From positions 1-43,760 of the forward strand of contig VMEW01000012.1 of NCBI GenBank assembly GCA_007375735.1: a stretch of 43,760 nt of DNA, in the 5' to 3' direction. Within the stretch, counting starts at the first letter, position 1. Each line of letters begins with the position of its first letter. The DNA comes from Candidatus Peregrinibacteria bacterium Greene0416_19 (GTDB lineage Bacteria; Patescibacteriota; Gracilibacteria; Peribacterales; Peribacteraceae). Positions 22,463 through 30,508 of this stretch are shown in pieces. The position numbers and the translations under genes are program-made. The notes beneath the pieces are model-generated. The model was not told the origin of the DNA. It saw only the letters and a program-made list of their open reading frames with translations, and searched no databases.

Positions 22463-24904
22463 ATGGCACAGCTGTACGACCCCGCATCGGTGGAACCCAA
22501 GTGGCAGAAGAAGTGGGAGGAGGCCAAGACCTTCGATTTTGATCTGAAGAAGGCAAAAGATCCTTTGTATCTGCTCGTCATGTTCCCCTACCCGAGCGGC
22601 GCCCGCATCCACGTGGGGCACTGGTTCCAGTACTCCATTCCGGATTCCTACGGGCGGTACCTCCGGATGCGCGGGAAGGATGTGTTCCATCCCATGGGCT
22701 TCGACGCCTTCGGTTTGCCGGCGGAGAACTACGCGATCAAGACCGGTGTCCCGCCCGCCGCGTCGACGGCGGAGAACGTGCAGAATATGATCGTCCAGTT
22801 CAAGCGCATGGGCGTGATGTTCGACTGGAAACATACCCTGAATACATCGGAGCCCGCGTACTACCGGTGGACTCAGTGGCTGTTCCTCCAGATGTACAAG
22901 CACAAGCTTGCCTACAGGAAAGAGGCGCCGGTCAACTTCTGTCCCAGCTGCCAGACGGTGCTGGCCAACGAGCAGGCGCAGGACGGCACCTGCGAGCGGT
23001 GCGGCACGCCGGTGATCCAGAAGAATCTGACCCAGTGGTTCTGGAAAATCACCGACTATGCGCAGCGTCTTCTCGACGGGCTGGCACTGCTCGACTGGCC
23101 GGAGAAGACGAAAGTAATGCAGCGCAACTGGATCGGTCGCAAGGAGGGGATCAACATCACGTACCGCGTGAAGGACTCGCGCGAGAAGGTGACGGTGTTC
23201 ACCACGCGGCCGGAGACCAACTTCGGTGCCACATTCATCGTCATCTCACCGGAACATCCCCAGCTCACAGCCCTGGTGACAGCGGATCAGAAGAAAAAGG
23301 TGGCAGCCTACGTCAGGCAGACGAAGAAGCGGACCACGAGCGAACGCACGATCGCCGACCGGAAGAAGACCGGGGTATTCACGGGATCCTCTGCCATCAA
23401 CGACCTGACCGGCGTCGCAATGCCCATCTGGGTTGCGGATTACGTGCTGATGGATTTTGGCACTGGCGTGGTGGTGGGCGTGCCGGGACATGACCTGCGC
23501 GACTTTGAATTTGCACGGGAGATGGGGATCGAAGTCATTCGGGTCATCAAGAGCGCCGATGGCGATACAGGCCCGATCGACAGTGCGGACAAAGTGTTCG
23601 AAGACGAAGGCGAGATCATCAACTCCGATTTTCTCAACGGCCTGCATCCGCACGCAGCCATCCCGAAGATGATGGATTATATGGAGAGCAAGGGGATGGG
23701 GAAGCGGGTCACCACCTACCGACTCCACGACTGGCTCGTCAGCCGCCAGCGCTACTGGGGCGCGCCGATTCCGGTCGTCTACGATCCGGAGGGCAGGCCG
23801 CACCCGGTTCCGGAGAAGCACCTGCCGTGGCTGCTGCCGACGGATGTGGAGTTCAAGCCGACCGGCGAGTCGCCGCTCGTGCATTCGAAGGAGTTCATTG
23901 AACGGACCGAGAAGATCTTCGGGGCCGGTTGGCGGCCGGAGTTCGATACCATGGACACGTTCGTCTGCTCGAGCTTCTATTATCTGCGCTTCCTCATGGA
24001 GGGGGATCAGAAGAAATTTGTCGAATCGAAACTGGAAGAGAAGTGGCTGCCCGTCGACATGTACATCGGCGGCCCGGAACATGCCTGCATGCATCTCATT
24101 TACGCACGGTTCATCATGATGGCGCTGATGGACATGGGCTTCGTTTCCCACGCAGAGCCCTTCCAGCGTCTGGTCCATCAGGGACTCATCACCAACAAGG
24201 GCGCTAAGATGAGCAAGAGTAAAAACAATGTGGTGAGTCCCGACGAATTCGTGGAGCGGCATGGAAGCGATGTGTTCCGGATGTACCTGATGTTCATGGG
24301 GCCCTTCACGGATGGCGGCGACTGGAGCGACACGGGCATCAAGGGCATCGACCGCTTCGTGCAGAAAGTGTGGAGAATCATCAATGTGATCAAAAAAGTA
24401 GATCAAGATTCACCGCAACTGCTTGCAAATCTTCACCGTACGATTGCCCGTGTTACCGAGAGTCTCGACCGTCTCCATTTCAACACAGCCATCAGCTCAC
24501 TGATGGAATTCTTCAATGTGCTGGAGAAAGAAGAGGGGATGACAGTCGAGTCGACACGCACCGTCGTCCGTCTGTTGACTCCGCTCGCACCGCACCTGGC
24601 CGAGGAATTGTGGGAGATGTTGGGCGGCCCCGCCTTCGCCAAGGCTTCGGGGGGCAAGCGGGGATTCGCGTTTGAACAGGAATGGCCCTCCTATGATCCC
24701 GCGCTGCTCGTCAGCGATACCATGACGATCGTCGTGCAGGTGAACGGGAAGATGCGAGGGAGCGTGGACATGCCATGCGATGCGTCCGAAGCAGACATCA
24801 TCGCCGCGGCAAAGACACAGGAGAACGTGAAGAAATACCTGGAAGGCAGGTCTGTCCGAAAAGAGATCTATGTGCAGGGGAGGCTGGTGAATCTCGTGCT
24901 GTGA
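22463..24904 (+). CDS. leuS: Leucyl-tRNA synthetase
   Basis: This class I synthetase of 813 residues charges tRNA-Leu. The HIGH-type motif lies in PYPSGARIHVGHW (about 46-58). A zinc knuckle with CPSC and CERC sits near 160-180. The CP1 editing domain holds TTRPETNFGA near 250 and GVPGHDLRDFEFA near 336. KMSKS lies in NKGAKMSKSKN. The start is ATG 22463, where the family N-terminus begins and a -10 box sits at the leaderless distance. A 12-residue insert (PAFAKASGGKRG) near residue 722 interrupts the anticodon-binding region and is encoded by a palindromic repeat. Confidence 0.95.
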   Translation: MAQLYDPASVEPKWQKKWEEAKTFDFDLKKAKDPLYLLVMFPYPSGARIHVGHWFQYSIPDSYGRYLRMRGKDVFHPMGFDAFGLPAENYAIKTGVPPAASTAENVQNMIVQFKRMGVMFDWKHTLNTSEPAYYRWTQWLFLQMYKHKLAYRKEAPVNFCPSCQTVLANEQAQDGTCERCGTPVIQKNLTQWFWKITDYAQRLLDGLALLDWPEKTKVMQRNWIGRKEGINITYRVKDSREKVTVFTTRPETNFGATFIVISPEHPQLTALVTADQKKKVAAYVRQTKKRTTSERTIADRKKTGVFTGSSAINDLTGVAMPIWVADYVLMDFGTGVVVGVPGHDLRDFEFAREMGIEVIRVIKSADGDTGPIDSADKVFEDEGEIINSDFLNGLHPHAAIPKMMDYMESKGMGKRVTTYRLHDWLVSRQRYWGAPIPVVYDPEGRPHPVPEKHLPWLLPTDVEFKPTGESPLVHSKEFIERTEKIFGAGWRPEFDTMDTFVCSSFYYLRFLMEGDQKKFVESKLEEKWLPVDMYIGGPEHACMHLIYARFIMMALMDMGFVSHAEPFQRLVHQGLITNKGAKMSKSKNNVVSPDEFVERHGSDVFRMYLMFMGPFTDGGDWSDTGIKGIDRFVQKVWRIINVIKKVDQDSPQLLANLHRTIARVTESLDRLHFNTAISSLMEFFNVLEKEEGMTVESTRTVVRLLTPLAPHLAEELWEMLGGPAFAKASGGKRGFAFEQEWPSYDPALLVSDTMTIVVQVNGKMRGSVDMPCDASEADIIAAAKTQENVKKYLEGRSVRKEIYVQGRLVNLVL
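24628..24663 (+). repeat. In-frame palindromic insert in leuS
   Basis: A 36-base segment bounded by CCCCGC and GCGGGG, with an inner hairpin GCCTT, CGCC, AAGGC, adds exactly 12 codons. The flanking LeuRS sequence (EELWEMLGG, then FEQEWP) aligns to the family without it. Peptides of the FAKAS-GK type recur in unrelated CPR proteins, from memory. Confidence 0.65.
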
Positions 24905-24921
24905 AGGATGCTTGACATCTT

Positions 24922-24930
24922 TGCTATACT
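24922..24930 (+). promoter_or_regulatory. Extended -10 promoter of the 24937 gene
   Basis: TGCTATACT ends 6 bases before ATG 24937 in a 32-base gap between genes. This is the clearest leaderless start in the window. Confidence 0.65.
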
Positions 24931-24936
24931 GCCTCC

Positions 24937-25221
24937 ATGGCGCACGAGAGTTTCCACCGTCGCGCAGAAGACAACCTGCTCACGATTCTTCGTCAGGAAC
25001 ACCCCGGCAACCGCTGCGACCCGAGTACCAACCTTGGAGAATTTTTCGGGAGTGATCGCGAAGCCTACGGTCGTGCGATGATGCGGGTGATATTCCGTTT
25101 CGAGCAGGATTTCCTCTCGGCTGACGTCGATTTGAGTTCCATGACTGTCCGGGAAGCGGCATCGTTCCTGTGCGGGGAGCTCTTGGAACGGGCCGCCGTG
25201 TACGGGGGAAATCCTGAGTGA
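24937..25221 (+). CDS. Hypothetical protein, 94 residues
   Basis: A small soluble protein that is mostly helical, with no recognised family. It has its own extended -10 at leaderless distance and ends 16 bases before the methyltransferase gene, which has a separate -10 box. Mixed acidic/basic composition and lack of a signal peptide suggest a cytoplasmic protein. Coding support comes from promoter spacing and tight packing. Confidence 0.6.
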   Translation: MAHESFHRRAEDNLLTILRQEHPGNRCDPSTNLGEFFGSDREAYGRAMMRVIFRFEQDFLSADVDLSSMTVREAASFLCGELLERAAVYGGNPE

Positions 25222-25225
25222 AGGG

Positions 25226-25231
25226 TATCAT
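25226..25231 (+). promoter_or_regulatory. -10 box (TATCAT) of the NSUN-type gene
   Basis: TATCAT ends 6 bases before ATG 25238, overlapping the end of no gene. Confidence 0.55.
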
Positions 25232-25237
25232 GACGTC

Positions 25238-26728
25238 ATGGATCACCCCTTCGACCGCTATGCGACCTTCACGGATCTTGCCGCTCTGAAGGCGGCAAGT
25301 GAGCGGCCGCTCAGGAAGAGCCTCCGCGTGAACACCCTCAAGACGTCGGTCGATGCGTTCAGCGGATGGGCGGCAGGGAAAGGCTGGCAACTGACGCCGG
25401 TGCCGTGGTGCCCGGAGGGATTTTTTATTGATCGTGAGGATCGCGAAACCGCCCTTGGCAAGGATCTCCTTCATCTCCTCGGCCACACCTACATGCAGGA
25501 GGCTGCGAGCATGCTGCCGCCCGTTCTGCTCGACCCGCAACCGGGCGATGAGGTGCTGGACATGTCCGCGGCGCCGGGGAGCAAAACGACGCAGATGGCG
25601 GCTCGTATGTCGTGCCCAACCCCCACCCCCCAGCCCCCTCCCCCGTCGGGGGAGGGGGTGCAGGGGGTGGGGGCTGGTTTCCAAGAACAGAGATTCATGA
25701 GCGGAGTCATTCTCGCCAACGACGTCCAGGAGAAACGCCTGTGGACCCTCAAATCCGCCCTCCACCGCTGCGGAACCACGAACGTCATCATGACGCGCAA
25801 AGTGGGGCAGTACTTCGCCAAGCACATGACCGAGCGCTTCGACCGCGTGCTCGTCGATGCGCCGTGCACCGCGCAGGGGACGTCCAGGAAAGACTCCGAC
25901 GCCCTCTCGTACTGTTCTGCGGACAACATCGGAAAAATGGCGAAGCTGCAGCGGGAGTTGCTGGAGGCCGGCGTGCATGCGGCGAAGGTCGGGGGCACCA
26001 TCGTGTACTCGACTTGTACGCTCACACCCGAAGAGAATGAGGAAGTGGTGCGATCCATTCTGAACAAATTTAGTGATCAGCTTGAGTGCATCGACCCACC
26101 ATTGGATTCTGTCCGACAAGCGCAAGAGGACTCTGCGGTGGTTCAGCGAGCGCTCGGCTTTGATCGCATTCTCCCCACGGCTCGCATGTGGCCGCACGTG
26201 TGTGACGTTGAGGGATTCTTCTGCGCGGTTCTGAAGAAGACAGCCCCGACACGCGCGAAAGAGTGGGTCGACTTCGTGCGGTTTCAGGAAGAACTGATGC
26301 CCCAGGCGCGGCAGGAGGAGATCGGGGCGATTCTCGAGGGGATGTACGGCACATCGTTCCTCCGCACAGGCGACGTTCTCTTCGAGCGCGGAGATCATCT
26401 GCTGCTCGCAACGGAGGATGTGCGGGACTTCCGTCTGCCGGTGGTCGATTATGCGGTCGGCATCCCGTTTGCGACCCGGCTGGACCAGCTCCGGCTTCGC
26501 ATCAGTCACGAGCTCGCGACGCTGCGAGGGAACGAGGCAACTATGCTTATTGTCGACATTGATGATGCACAACTGGAAGAATTGCTCGGCGGCCGCGACA
26601 CTACCTGCGATGCCAGTGTCCGAGGGGATTGCGTCATGAAATACAGAGGCATTGCCGTCGGCATGGGGCTGGCCAAAGAGGGAGTGCTGAAGAACAGACT
26701 GCCAAGGTGGATCGTGCGGAAGTCGTGA
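25238..26728 (+). CDS. NOL1/NOP2/Sun-type rRNA (cytosine-C5) methyltransferase
   Basis: The 496-residue enzyme resembles RsmF/RsmB. An N-terminal region (RKSLRVNTLKT) precedes the SAM-binding motif I, LDMSAAPGSKTTQ, near 107-119. The two conserved cysteines are in VDAPCTAQG and VYSTCTLTPEENE. A C-terminal PUA-like extension follows. It methylates cytosine in rRNA using S-adenosylmethionine. A proline/glycine-rich insert of roughly 28 residues directly after the motif-I helix is encoded by a palindromic repeat at 25620-25673 and has no counterpart in the family. The start is supported by a -10 box 6 bases upstream. RsmF versus RsmB specificity is not resolved. Confidence 0.88.
   Translation: MDHPFDRYATFTDLAALKAASERPLRKSLRVNTLKTSVDAFSGWAAGKGWQLTPVPWCPEGFFIDREDRETALGKDLLHLLGHTYMQEAASMLPPVLLDPQPGDEVLDMSAAPGSKTTQMAARMSCPTPTPQPPPPSGEGVQGVGAGFQEQRFMSGVILANDVQEKRLWTLKSALHRCGTTNVIMTRKVGQYFAKHMTERFDRVLVDAPCTAQGTSRKDSDALSYCSADNIGKMAKLQRELLEAGVHAAKVGGTIVYSTCTLTPEENEEVVRSILNKFSDQLECIDPPLDSVRQAQEDSAVVQRALGFDRILPTARMWPHVCDVEGFFCAVLKKTAPTRAKEWVDFVRFQEELMPQARQEEIGAILEGMYGTSFLRTGDVLFERGDHLLLATEDVRDFRLPVVDYAVGIPFATRLDQLRLRISHELATLRGNEATMLIVDIDDAQLEELLGGRDTTCDASVRGDCVMKYRGIAVGMGLAKEGVLKNRLPRWIVRKS
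25620..25673 (+). repeat. In-frame palindromic insert in the NSUN-type gene
   Basis: The core is CCCCCTCCCCC (25634-25644) with GGGGGAGGGGG (25648-25658) around a 3-base loop. An outer pair, 25620-25630 with 25663-25673, adds 11 bp. It encodes a Pro-rich then Gly-rich peptide inside the catalytic domain without breaking the frame. Confidence 0.75.
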
Positions 26729-26775
26729 GGCGTCGTTGAGTGCGGAAATGACCGGCGACAGGAGAAGACAATGTA

Positions 26776-26784
26776 TGTTATAAT
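26776..26784 (+). promoter_or_regulatory. Extended -10 promoter of the transglutaminase-like gene
   Basis: TGTTATAAT ends 6 bases before the second of two tandem ATGs (26791), pointing to that one as the start. Confidence 0.6.
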
Positions 26785-26790
26785 ACAATG

Positions 26791-27984
26791 ATGGAGAAAA
26801 AAGACAGTGTAGAGAAGCGGCAGCGCATCCCGATTCCAGTGAAACGACAAAAAACTGATGAGTTAAAAATGCTCTTTGAGAGTGTTGTGGCGGACGGAAA
26901 TGAATCAGCGCCATCTGATGCCGAGATAGTGCATCGTTTCTCGCAGACGTTCCGACACCTTTTTGACGTGCGGAAGCCTCGCCCGCGTGGTCCCTTGGAA
27001 GAGCAACTGATGGCTGCAGTCGAAGAGGCTCTCCACAAGCTTCCGGAGCGCATGACGAAAGAAGATGTGGAGGCGCTTGTGGCGTTCATCTACTCCATTG
27101 ATGAGGGCCGAGACCAAGAAGAAGTAGCTGACGGGGTGACACTCAGGGAAGCGCGGCACTTCTCTCAAATACCAGAGCTCATTGAAAAATGGCAGACAAA
27201 GAATTGCGTGGGCGCAGCGATGCTGCTGACGAGCGTGTTGAAGGAGCGCGGCGTGGAGGCGTACTTCGCCAATCCCGTCGGTCATGCTGTGTCGTTGGTG
27301 CGGCTCCAGGACGGTACGTTGCTCTATGCAGACCCAAGTACCAGTGTTCACGAAAGTAAAGGGATGTGTGTGGATGTCACACAAGGGAAGGTGAGCATGG
27401 GATCAGCGGGAGGGGTCAGTGTATTGCGGCTTCGCTCTCGATTCTGCACTCCTCAGCACTACTCTCTTGTTCCGTTCCATCGTTCGCTCAAAGTGGGCTA
27501 TGAACATTGCATCAAGGAGAACATGGATGAGTTCGTCGTCCAAAAAGACAGGGCAACGGCACTCGCGTTGCGAACGATGGGAGACGAAGTGGATAGTGGC
27601 TTGCAGTGCAAGATATCCGCAGAGATGGTGCGATTACAAAGGACTGATGCTTGGAGGAAAGAACTGGAGCGAACATCGAAAGCCGATGACGTACAGATCG
27701 GTCTGAGAGCTTTCCGTGCAATCATCGGAAATGAGCATACAAGTGAGATCAAAACCCGCATCACCTCGGACAAAGATGCTGCCGCTTTCTATGTGCAGCT
27801 GCTCACCTCGCCCCCCAGCAAGGTCGCTGCTGACTTCACAGCCGCGCTGCAGATGAAGTTGCCGCGCTCTGTCTCGATACCGATGTTTCTGGAGGCGCAC
27901 CAGGCGTTCTGGTCTGCAACAGAGGGACTGCGCGGCATCGATCCTGATGCCTTCGTGCAATCCGTCGAACAATCACTGCGGTAG
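26791..27984 (+). CDS. Transglutaminase-like Cys-His-Asp protein
   Basis: This 397-residue protein appears to hold a papain/transglutaminase-type triad: Cys139 in KNCVGAAMLLTSVLKERG, His165 in NPVGHAVSLVRL, and Asp181 in LLYADPS. The order and spacing match transglutaminase-core or SirB1-like domains, which act as peptidases, amidases or inactive binding modules. The N-terminal 85 residues are charged helices and the C-terminal 200 residues are helical, without recognised domains. There is no signal peptide, so it is cytoplasmic. The start at 26791 rests on the -10 spacing. It converges with the SemiSWEET-like gene 18 bases away. Confidence 0.65.
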   Translation: MEKKDSVEKRQRIPIPVKRQKTDELKMLFESVVADGNESAPSDAEIVHRFSQTFRHLFDVRKPRPRGPLEEQLMAAVEEALHKLPERMTKEDVEALVAFIYSIDEGRDQEEVADGVTLREARHFSQIPELIEKWQTKNCVGAAMLLTSVLKERGVEAYFANPVGHAVSLVRLQDGTLLYADPSTSVHESKGMCVDVTQGKVSMGSAGGVSVLRLRSRFCTPQHYSLVPFHRSLKVGYEHCIKENMDEFVVQKDRATALALRTMGDEVDSGLQCKISAEMVRLQRTDAWRKELERTSKADDVQIGLRAFRAIIGNEHTSEIKTRITSDKDAAAFYVQLLTSPPSKVAADFTAALQMKLPRSVSIPMFLEAHQAFWSATEGLRGIDPDAFVQSVEQSLR

Positions 27985-28002
27985 GGAGGATTACTGCGTG
28001 TG

Positions 28003-28278
28003 CTATTTCCCCCGACGGAGCAAACGCATTCGCAGAATGAGAATGATGATACAAGCCGCGAGCTGCAGATTGATGACCACGTCGAAAAGCAGATTTTTTA
28101 GGATGAAAAATCCGTAGACAGATGTGATGAAGGTCGTTGCCGTCCAGATCACATACGTCATGAAGTTCGCGCTCGGCTTGCCACGCCAAAGATCACGAAT
28201 GGTCGGAAAGAAGCCGATGAACGTGACGATCCCGCCCATTCCGTAGGCCACTGCAAGTGCTGACAGGAAGTACGTCAT
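28003..28278 (-). CDS. SemiSWEET/PQ-loop-like small membrane protein
   Basis: The 91-residue protein has three membrane helices (about 5-25, 38-58 and 63-84) and the P-loop-like turn GFFPTIRDLWRGKPSAN after helix one. This is the size and topology of SemiSWEET sugar transporters, which work as dimers. The usual Pro-Gln pair is Pro-Thr here. Transport of a sugar or related solute is a family-based guess. It is divergent from the FabH-like gene across a 51-base gap. Confidence 0.6.
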   Translation of the reverse strand: MTYFLSALAVAYGMGGIVTFIGFFPTIRDLWRGKPSANFMTYVIWTATTFITSVYGFFILKNLLFDVVINLQLAACIIILILRMRLLRRGK

Positions 28279-28315
28279 CGTCCACTGTGTAGTGTACGAT
28301 GAAGCAAGAGAGGAT

Positions 28316-28321
28316 TACAAT
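28316..28321 (+). promoter_or_regulatory. -10 box (TACAAT) of the FabH-like gene
   Basis: TACAAT ends 8 bases before ATG 28330, giving an expected leader of at most a few bases. Confidence 0.45.
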
Positions 28322-28329
28322 GGCTCACT

Positions 28330-29370
28330 ATGGCAATGGGCTTCACCCGCTTCGTGGAATACCTCCCCGGCGATCCTGTCCCGAACGATGCGCTTCCCAT
28401 CCGGTTCCCGGACATCCGCGAGCGGACGGGCATCGAGGCGCGCCATTTCGCGGGACCCGGCGATACCATCGAGTCCATGGCCGTGGAGGCCAGCCGCAGG
28501 CTGTTCGATGCGTTGAACATCGACGGCAATGATTGTTCGGGTCTCGTGCTGGCGACGTCGTGCGTTCCGAACAAGGACAAGGCCGTCCGCGCCATGGCAG
28601 TGCGGGTCGCCCGGGTGCTGGGCATCGATGCAGCGTCCGCCGAGGGCGTGAACTTCGCCTGCAGCGGTTTCCCGAAGGCGGTGAGCGTCGCGCTGGAAAG
28701 GGCCCATCCGAGGGATGCCGGGCGGAGGAGGGGAGCGGACCGGCACACCTTGGTCATCGCATCCGAACGGATGCACGACCTCGTCGACTTTTCCGACGAG
28801 TCCACCGCCATCCTGTTCGGCGACGGCGCCGCCGCGACGAGCCTGTCCCCGGACGGTCCGCACACGATTCTGCAGGCGAAGGCGTGGGAAGTGGAGGACT
28901 GTGATTGCCTGATCGAACTCAAACCCGCTCTCGCGATGGATATCGACGGGTCGGTGCGCAGTCGTCACTGCGTCCACATGAAAGGCGGGCCCCTCTACGT
29001 CGATGCGCCTGTCAGCATGTTCCGCATCGTCCGGGAGATGATGGAAGAACAGCGTCACTCCATCGCGGAGCTGGGGATGATTGCGCACCACCAGGCGAAC
29101 GGGAAGTTCGCGAAGAAGCTGGAGAAGCTCAGGAAAAGGAATGGCTGGGATCACGTGCGGGTGCTCGATGGCATCGGCCGGCGCGGGAATGTTGCGAGCG
29201 CCTCGATCCCTGCCGTTCTGGCGCAATTCGAGCAGGAGCTCCCTGCCGGCATGATCGTTGCCTGTCCCACCAAGGGCGCAGGACCGGATCTCCGCAGAGG
29301 TTCGCTGACCGAGGGCATCGTGCTGTTTCGAGCCAGAGGCGGCTTCAACCTGCGCGCCGCAGCTGGTTAA
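28330..29370 (+). CDS. FabH-like 3-oxoacyl-ACP synthase III family protein
   Basis: The 346-residue thiolase-fold enzyme has the KAS III triad intact: Cys111 in NFACSGFPKAV, His254 in AHHQANGK, and Asn287 in RRGNVASASIP. KAS III enzymes condense acetyl-CoA (or other acyl-CoA) with malonyl-ACP; relatives make polyketides, quinolones or olefin precursors by head-to-head condensation. No other fatty-acid gene is in the window, and most CPR bacteria lack the full pathway, so the natural substrate is uncertain. A hairpin terminator sits between it and the converging gene. Confidence 0.82.
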   Translation: MAMGFTRFVEYLPGDPVPNDALPIRFPDIRERTGIEARHFAGPGDTIESMAVEASRRLFDALNIDGNDCSGLVLATSCVPNKDKAVRAMAVRVARVLGIDAASAEGVNFACSGFPKAVSVALERAHPRDAGRRRGADRHTLVIASERMHDLVDFSDESTAILFGDGAAATSLSPDGPHTILQAKAWEVEDCDCLIELKPALAMDIDGSVRSRHCVHMKGGPLYVDAPVSMFRIVREMMEEQRHSIAELGMIAHHQANGKFAKKLEKLRKRNGWDHVRVLDGIGRRGNVASASIPAVLAQFEQELPAGMIVACPTKGAGPDLRRGSLTEGIVLFRARGGFNLRAAAG

Positions 29371-29400
29371 TGCGCCACGGCGATCGTGCGGCCATGGTTG

Positions 29401-29479
29401 TTCACCCTTCGACGAAGCGCGGCTGCTCGCGGCCGCGTCATCGAAAACAATTCCCTTCAGGGGCGAGCTCAGGGTGAAG
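29401..29479 (+). repeat. Split REP-like element (family B)
   Basis: TTCACCCT (29401-29408) pairs with AGGGTGAA (29471-29478). The outer halves CCCTTCGACGAAGC and GAGCTCAGGG match the element at 16928, but here about 47 bases separate the halves. It is intergenic. Confidence 0.45.
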
Positions 29480-29510
29480 CGCCATTCGACCCCGAGCTCA
29501 TGGTCGAGGG

Positions 29511-29528
29511 GCGGGGGCTTGCCCCCGC
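29511..29528 (+). terminator. GC-rich hairpin between convergent genes
   Basis: GCGGGGGC and GCCCCCGC form an 8-bp stem with a 2-base loop, located between the converging FabH-like gene and the 29534 gene. No U-tract is present on either strand. Confidence 0.5.
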
Positions 29529-29533
29529 GTGCT

Positions 29534-30448
29534 TCACGGCCCTACGGCAATGCTCGACGGAGACGGCGCGGCGGGGGGGCGCTCAACTCGCCGGAAGCGC
29601 CAGGTGGGCACGACGGGAGGGAGATCGCCGGCGTAGTAGTCCTCGTACCCCAGGAGCTCACGGAGTTCCAGAAGGGCCTTGCGGCGGACCGTGATGTAGT
29701 AGTAGTCGCACCGCGCGTCGCGCACCTTGTCCCAAATGTTGTAGAGCAGTTGTGTTTCTTGCATCGCGGCTCGTATCTCCCACCAGTGCCTGAGTTCCAC
29801 GGATTGCCGGACATCCAGATGCTGGCGGTACGCACGGTTCAGCGCGAGGAGGTCGTTCACGATAGGCCGGTCCGGAAAGCGGTAGGAATCCTCCACGAAC
29901 GGAGCGGCTTTCAGATCCCGAAAGCGCCAGCGGAGCAGTCTGAGATCGTGGGGGTAGTCCTCCTTCCTTGCCAGGATGTAGCGATTCTCCCGGCGATCGA
30001 GGGTCTGCAGTTCCTCTATGGCAATCTGCTGCTGCCGATCTCGGAGGGAAAACAGCGATTCCATCGGCACCGTGTGCGGCTCCGGCACCGGAACCTCGCC
30101 TTTCTCCGCCAGGAGGCCGATGAAGGGATGCCACGTCCTCCTCCGGGGAGGCGGCAGCTGCTCCTTCTGGTCCGGGGCGCAGGTGATGAGCACCCTGGCG
30201 GCGCAATCCGTGAGTCCGATCTGCAGCGCGGCTATTGAGTGGGCTTCCTGCGTCGCAAAAGCTGCGCAGTCGGGAACCTTGGGGATTCGGAGCCGGGTCC
30301 AATCGTCCTCCGTCCCCGGGGGAGCGGCCGCGGGCATGGGCAGCATCTCTCGGGGACGCATCGGTCCCACTGCCGCAGCCTGCGGCTTCGCGAACTCCCT
30401 TGCGGCCTGCGCCTGCGGGGGCAGCTCCCCGGCTGATGAGAACGACAT
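29534..30448 (-). CDS. Hypothetical protein, 304 residues
   Basis: The first 60 residues are rich in alanine and proline and are probably disordered. The rest is helical with many arginines and aromatic residues (for example RWRFRDLKAAPFVEDSYRF and CDYYYITVRRKALLELREL). No family, membrane helix or signal peptide is recognised. It diverges from dnaG over a 60-base gap. The ATG at 30448 is the first in frame. Strong codon bias like its neighbours supports coding, but the function is unknown. Confidence 0.55.
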   Translation of the reverse strand: MSFSSAGELPPQAQAAREFAKPQAAAVGPMRPREMLPMPAAAPPGTEDDWTRLRIPKVPDCAAFATQEAHSIAALQIGLTDCAARVLITCAPDQKEQLPPPRRRTWHPFIGLLAEKGEVPVPEPHTVPMESLFSLRDRQQQIAIEELQTLDRRENRYILARKEDYPHDLRLLRWRFRDLKAAPFVEDSYRFPDRPIVNDLLALNRAYRQHLDVRQSVELRHWWEIRAAMQETQLLYNIWDKVRDARCDYYYITVRRKALLELRELLGYEDYYAGDLPPVVPTWRFRRVERPPAAPSPSSIAVGP

Positions 30449-30491
30449 GGGTATGCTGATCGTTCATCCCTCGCACCGTGCTGTCAACCGG

Positions 30492-30497
30492 TATACT
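30492..30497 (+). promoter_or_regulatory. -10 box (TATACT) of dnaG
   Basis: TATACT lies 11 bases before ATG 30509, giving an expected 4- to 5-base leader without a Shine-Dalgarno. Confidence 0.5.
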
Positions 30498-30508
30498 GTC
30501 CTCCGTGC

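Noticed and set aside
22331..22903. N-terminal extension of the 21242 gene (open to 22903)
   Set aside because: It would lie antisense to leuS and its promoter; no homology in the added part.
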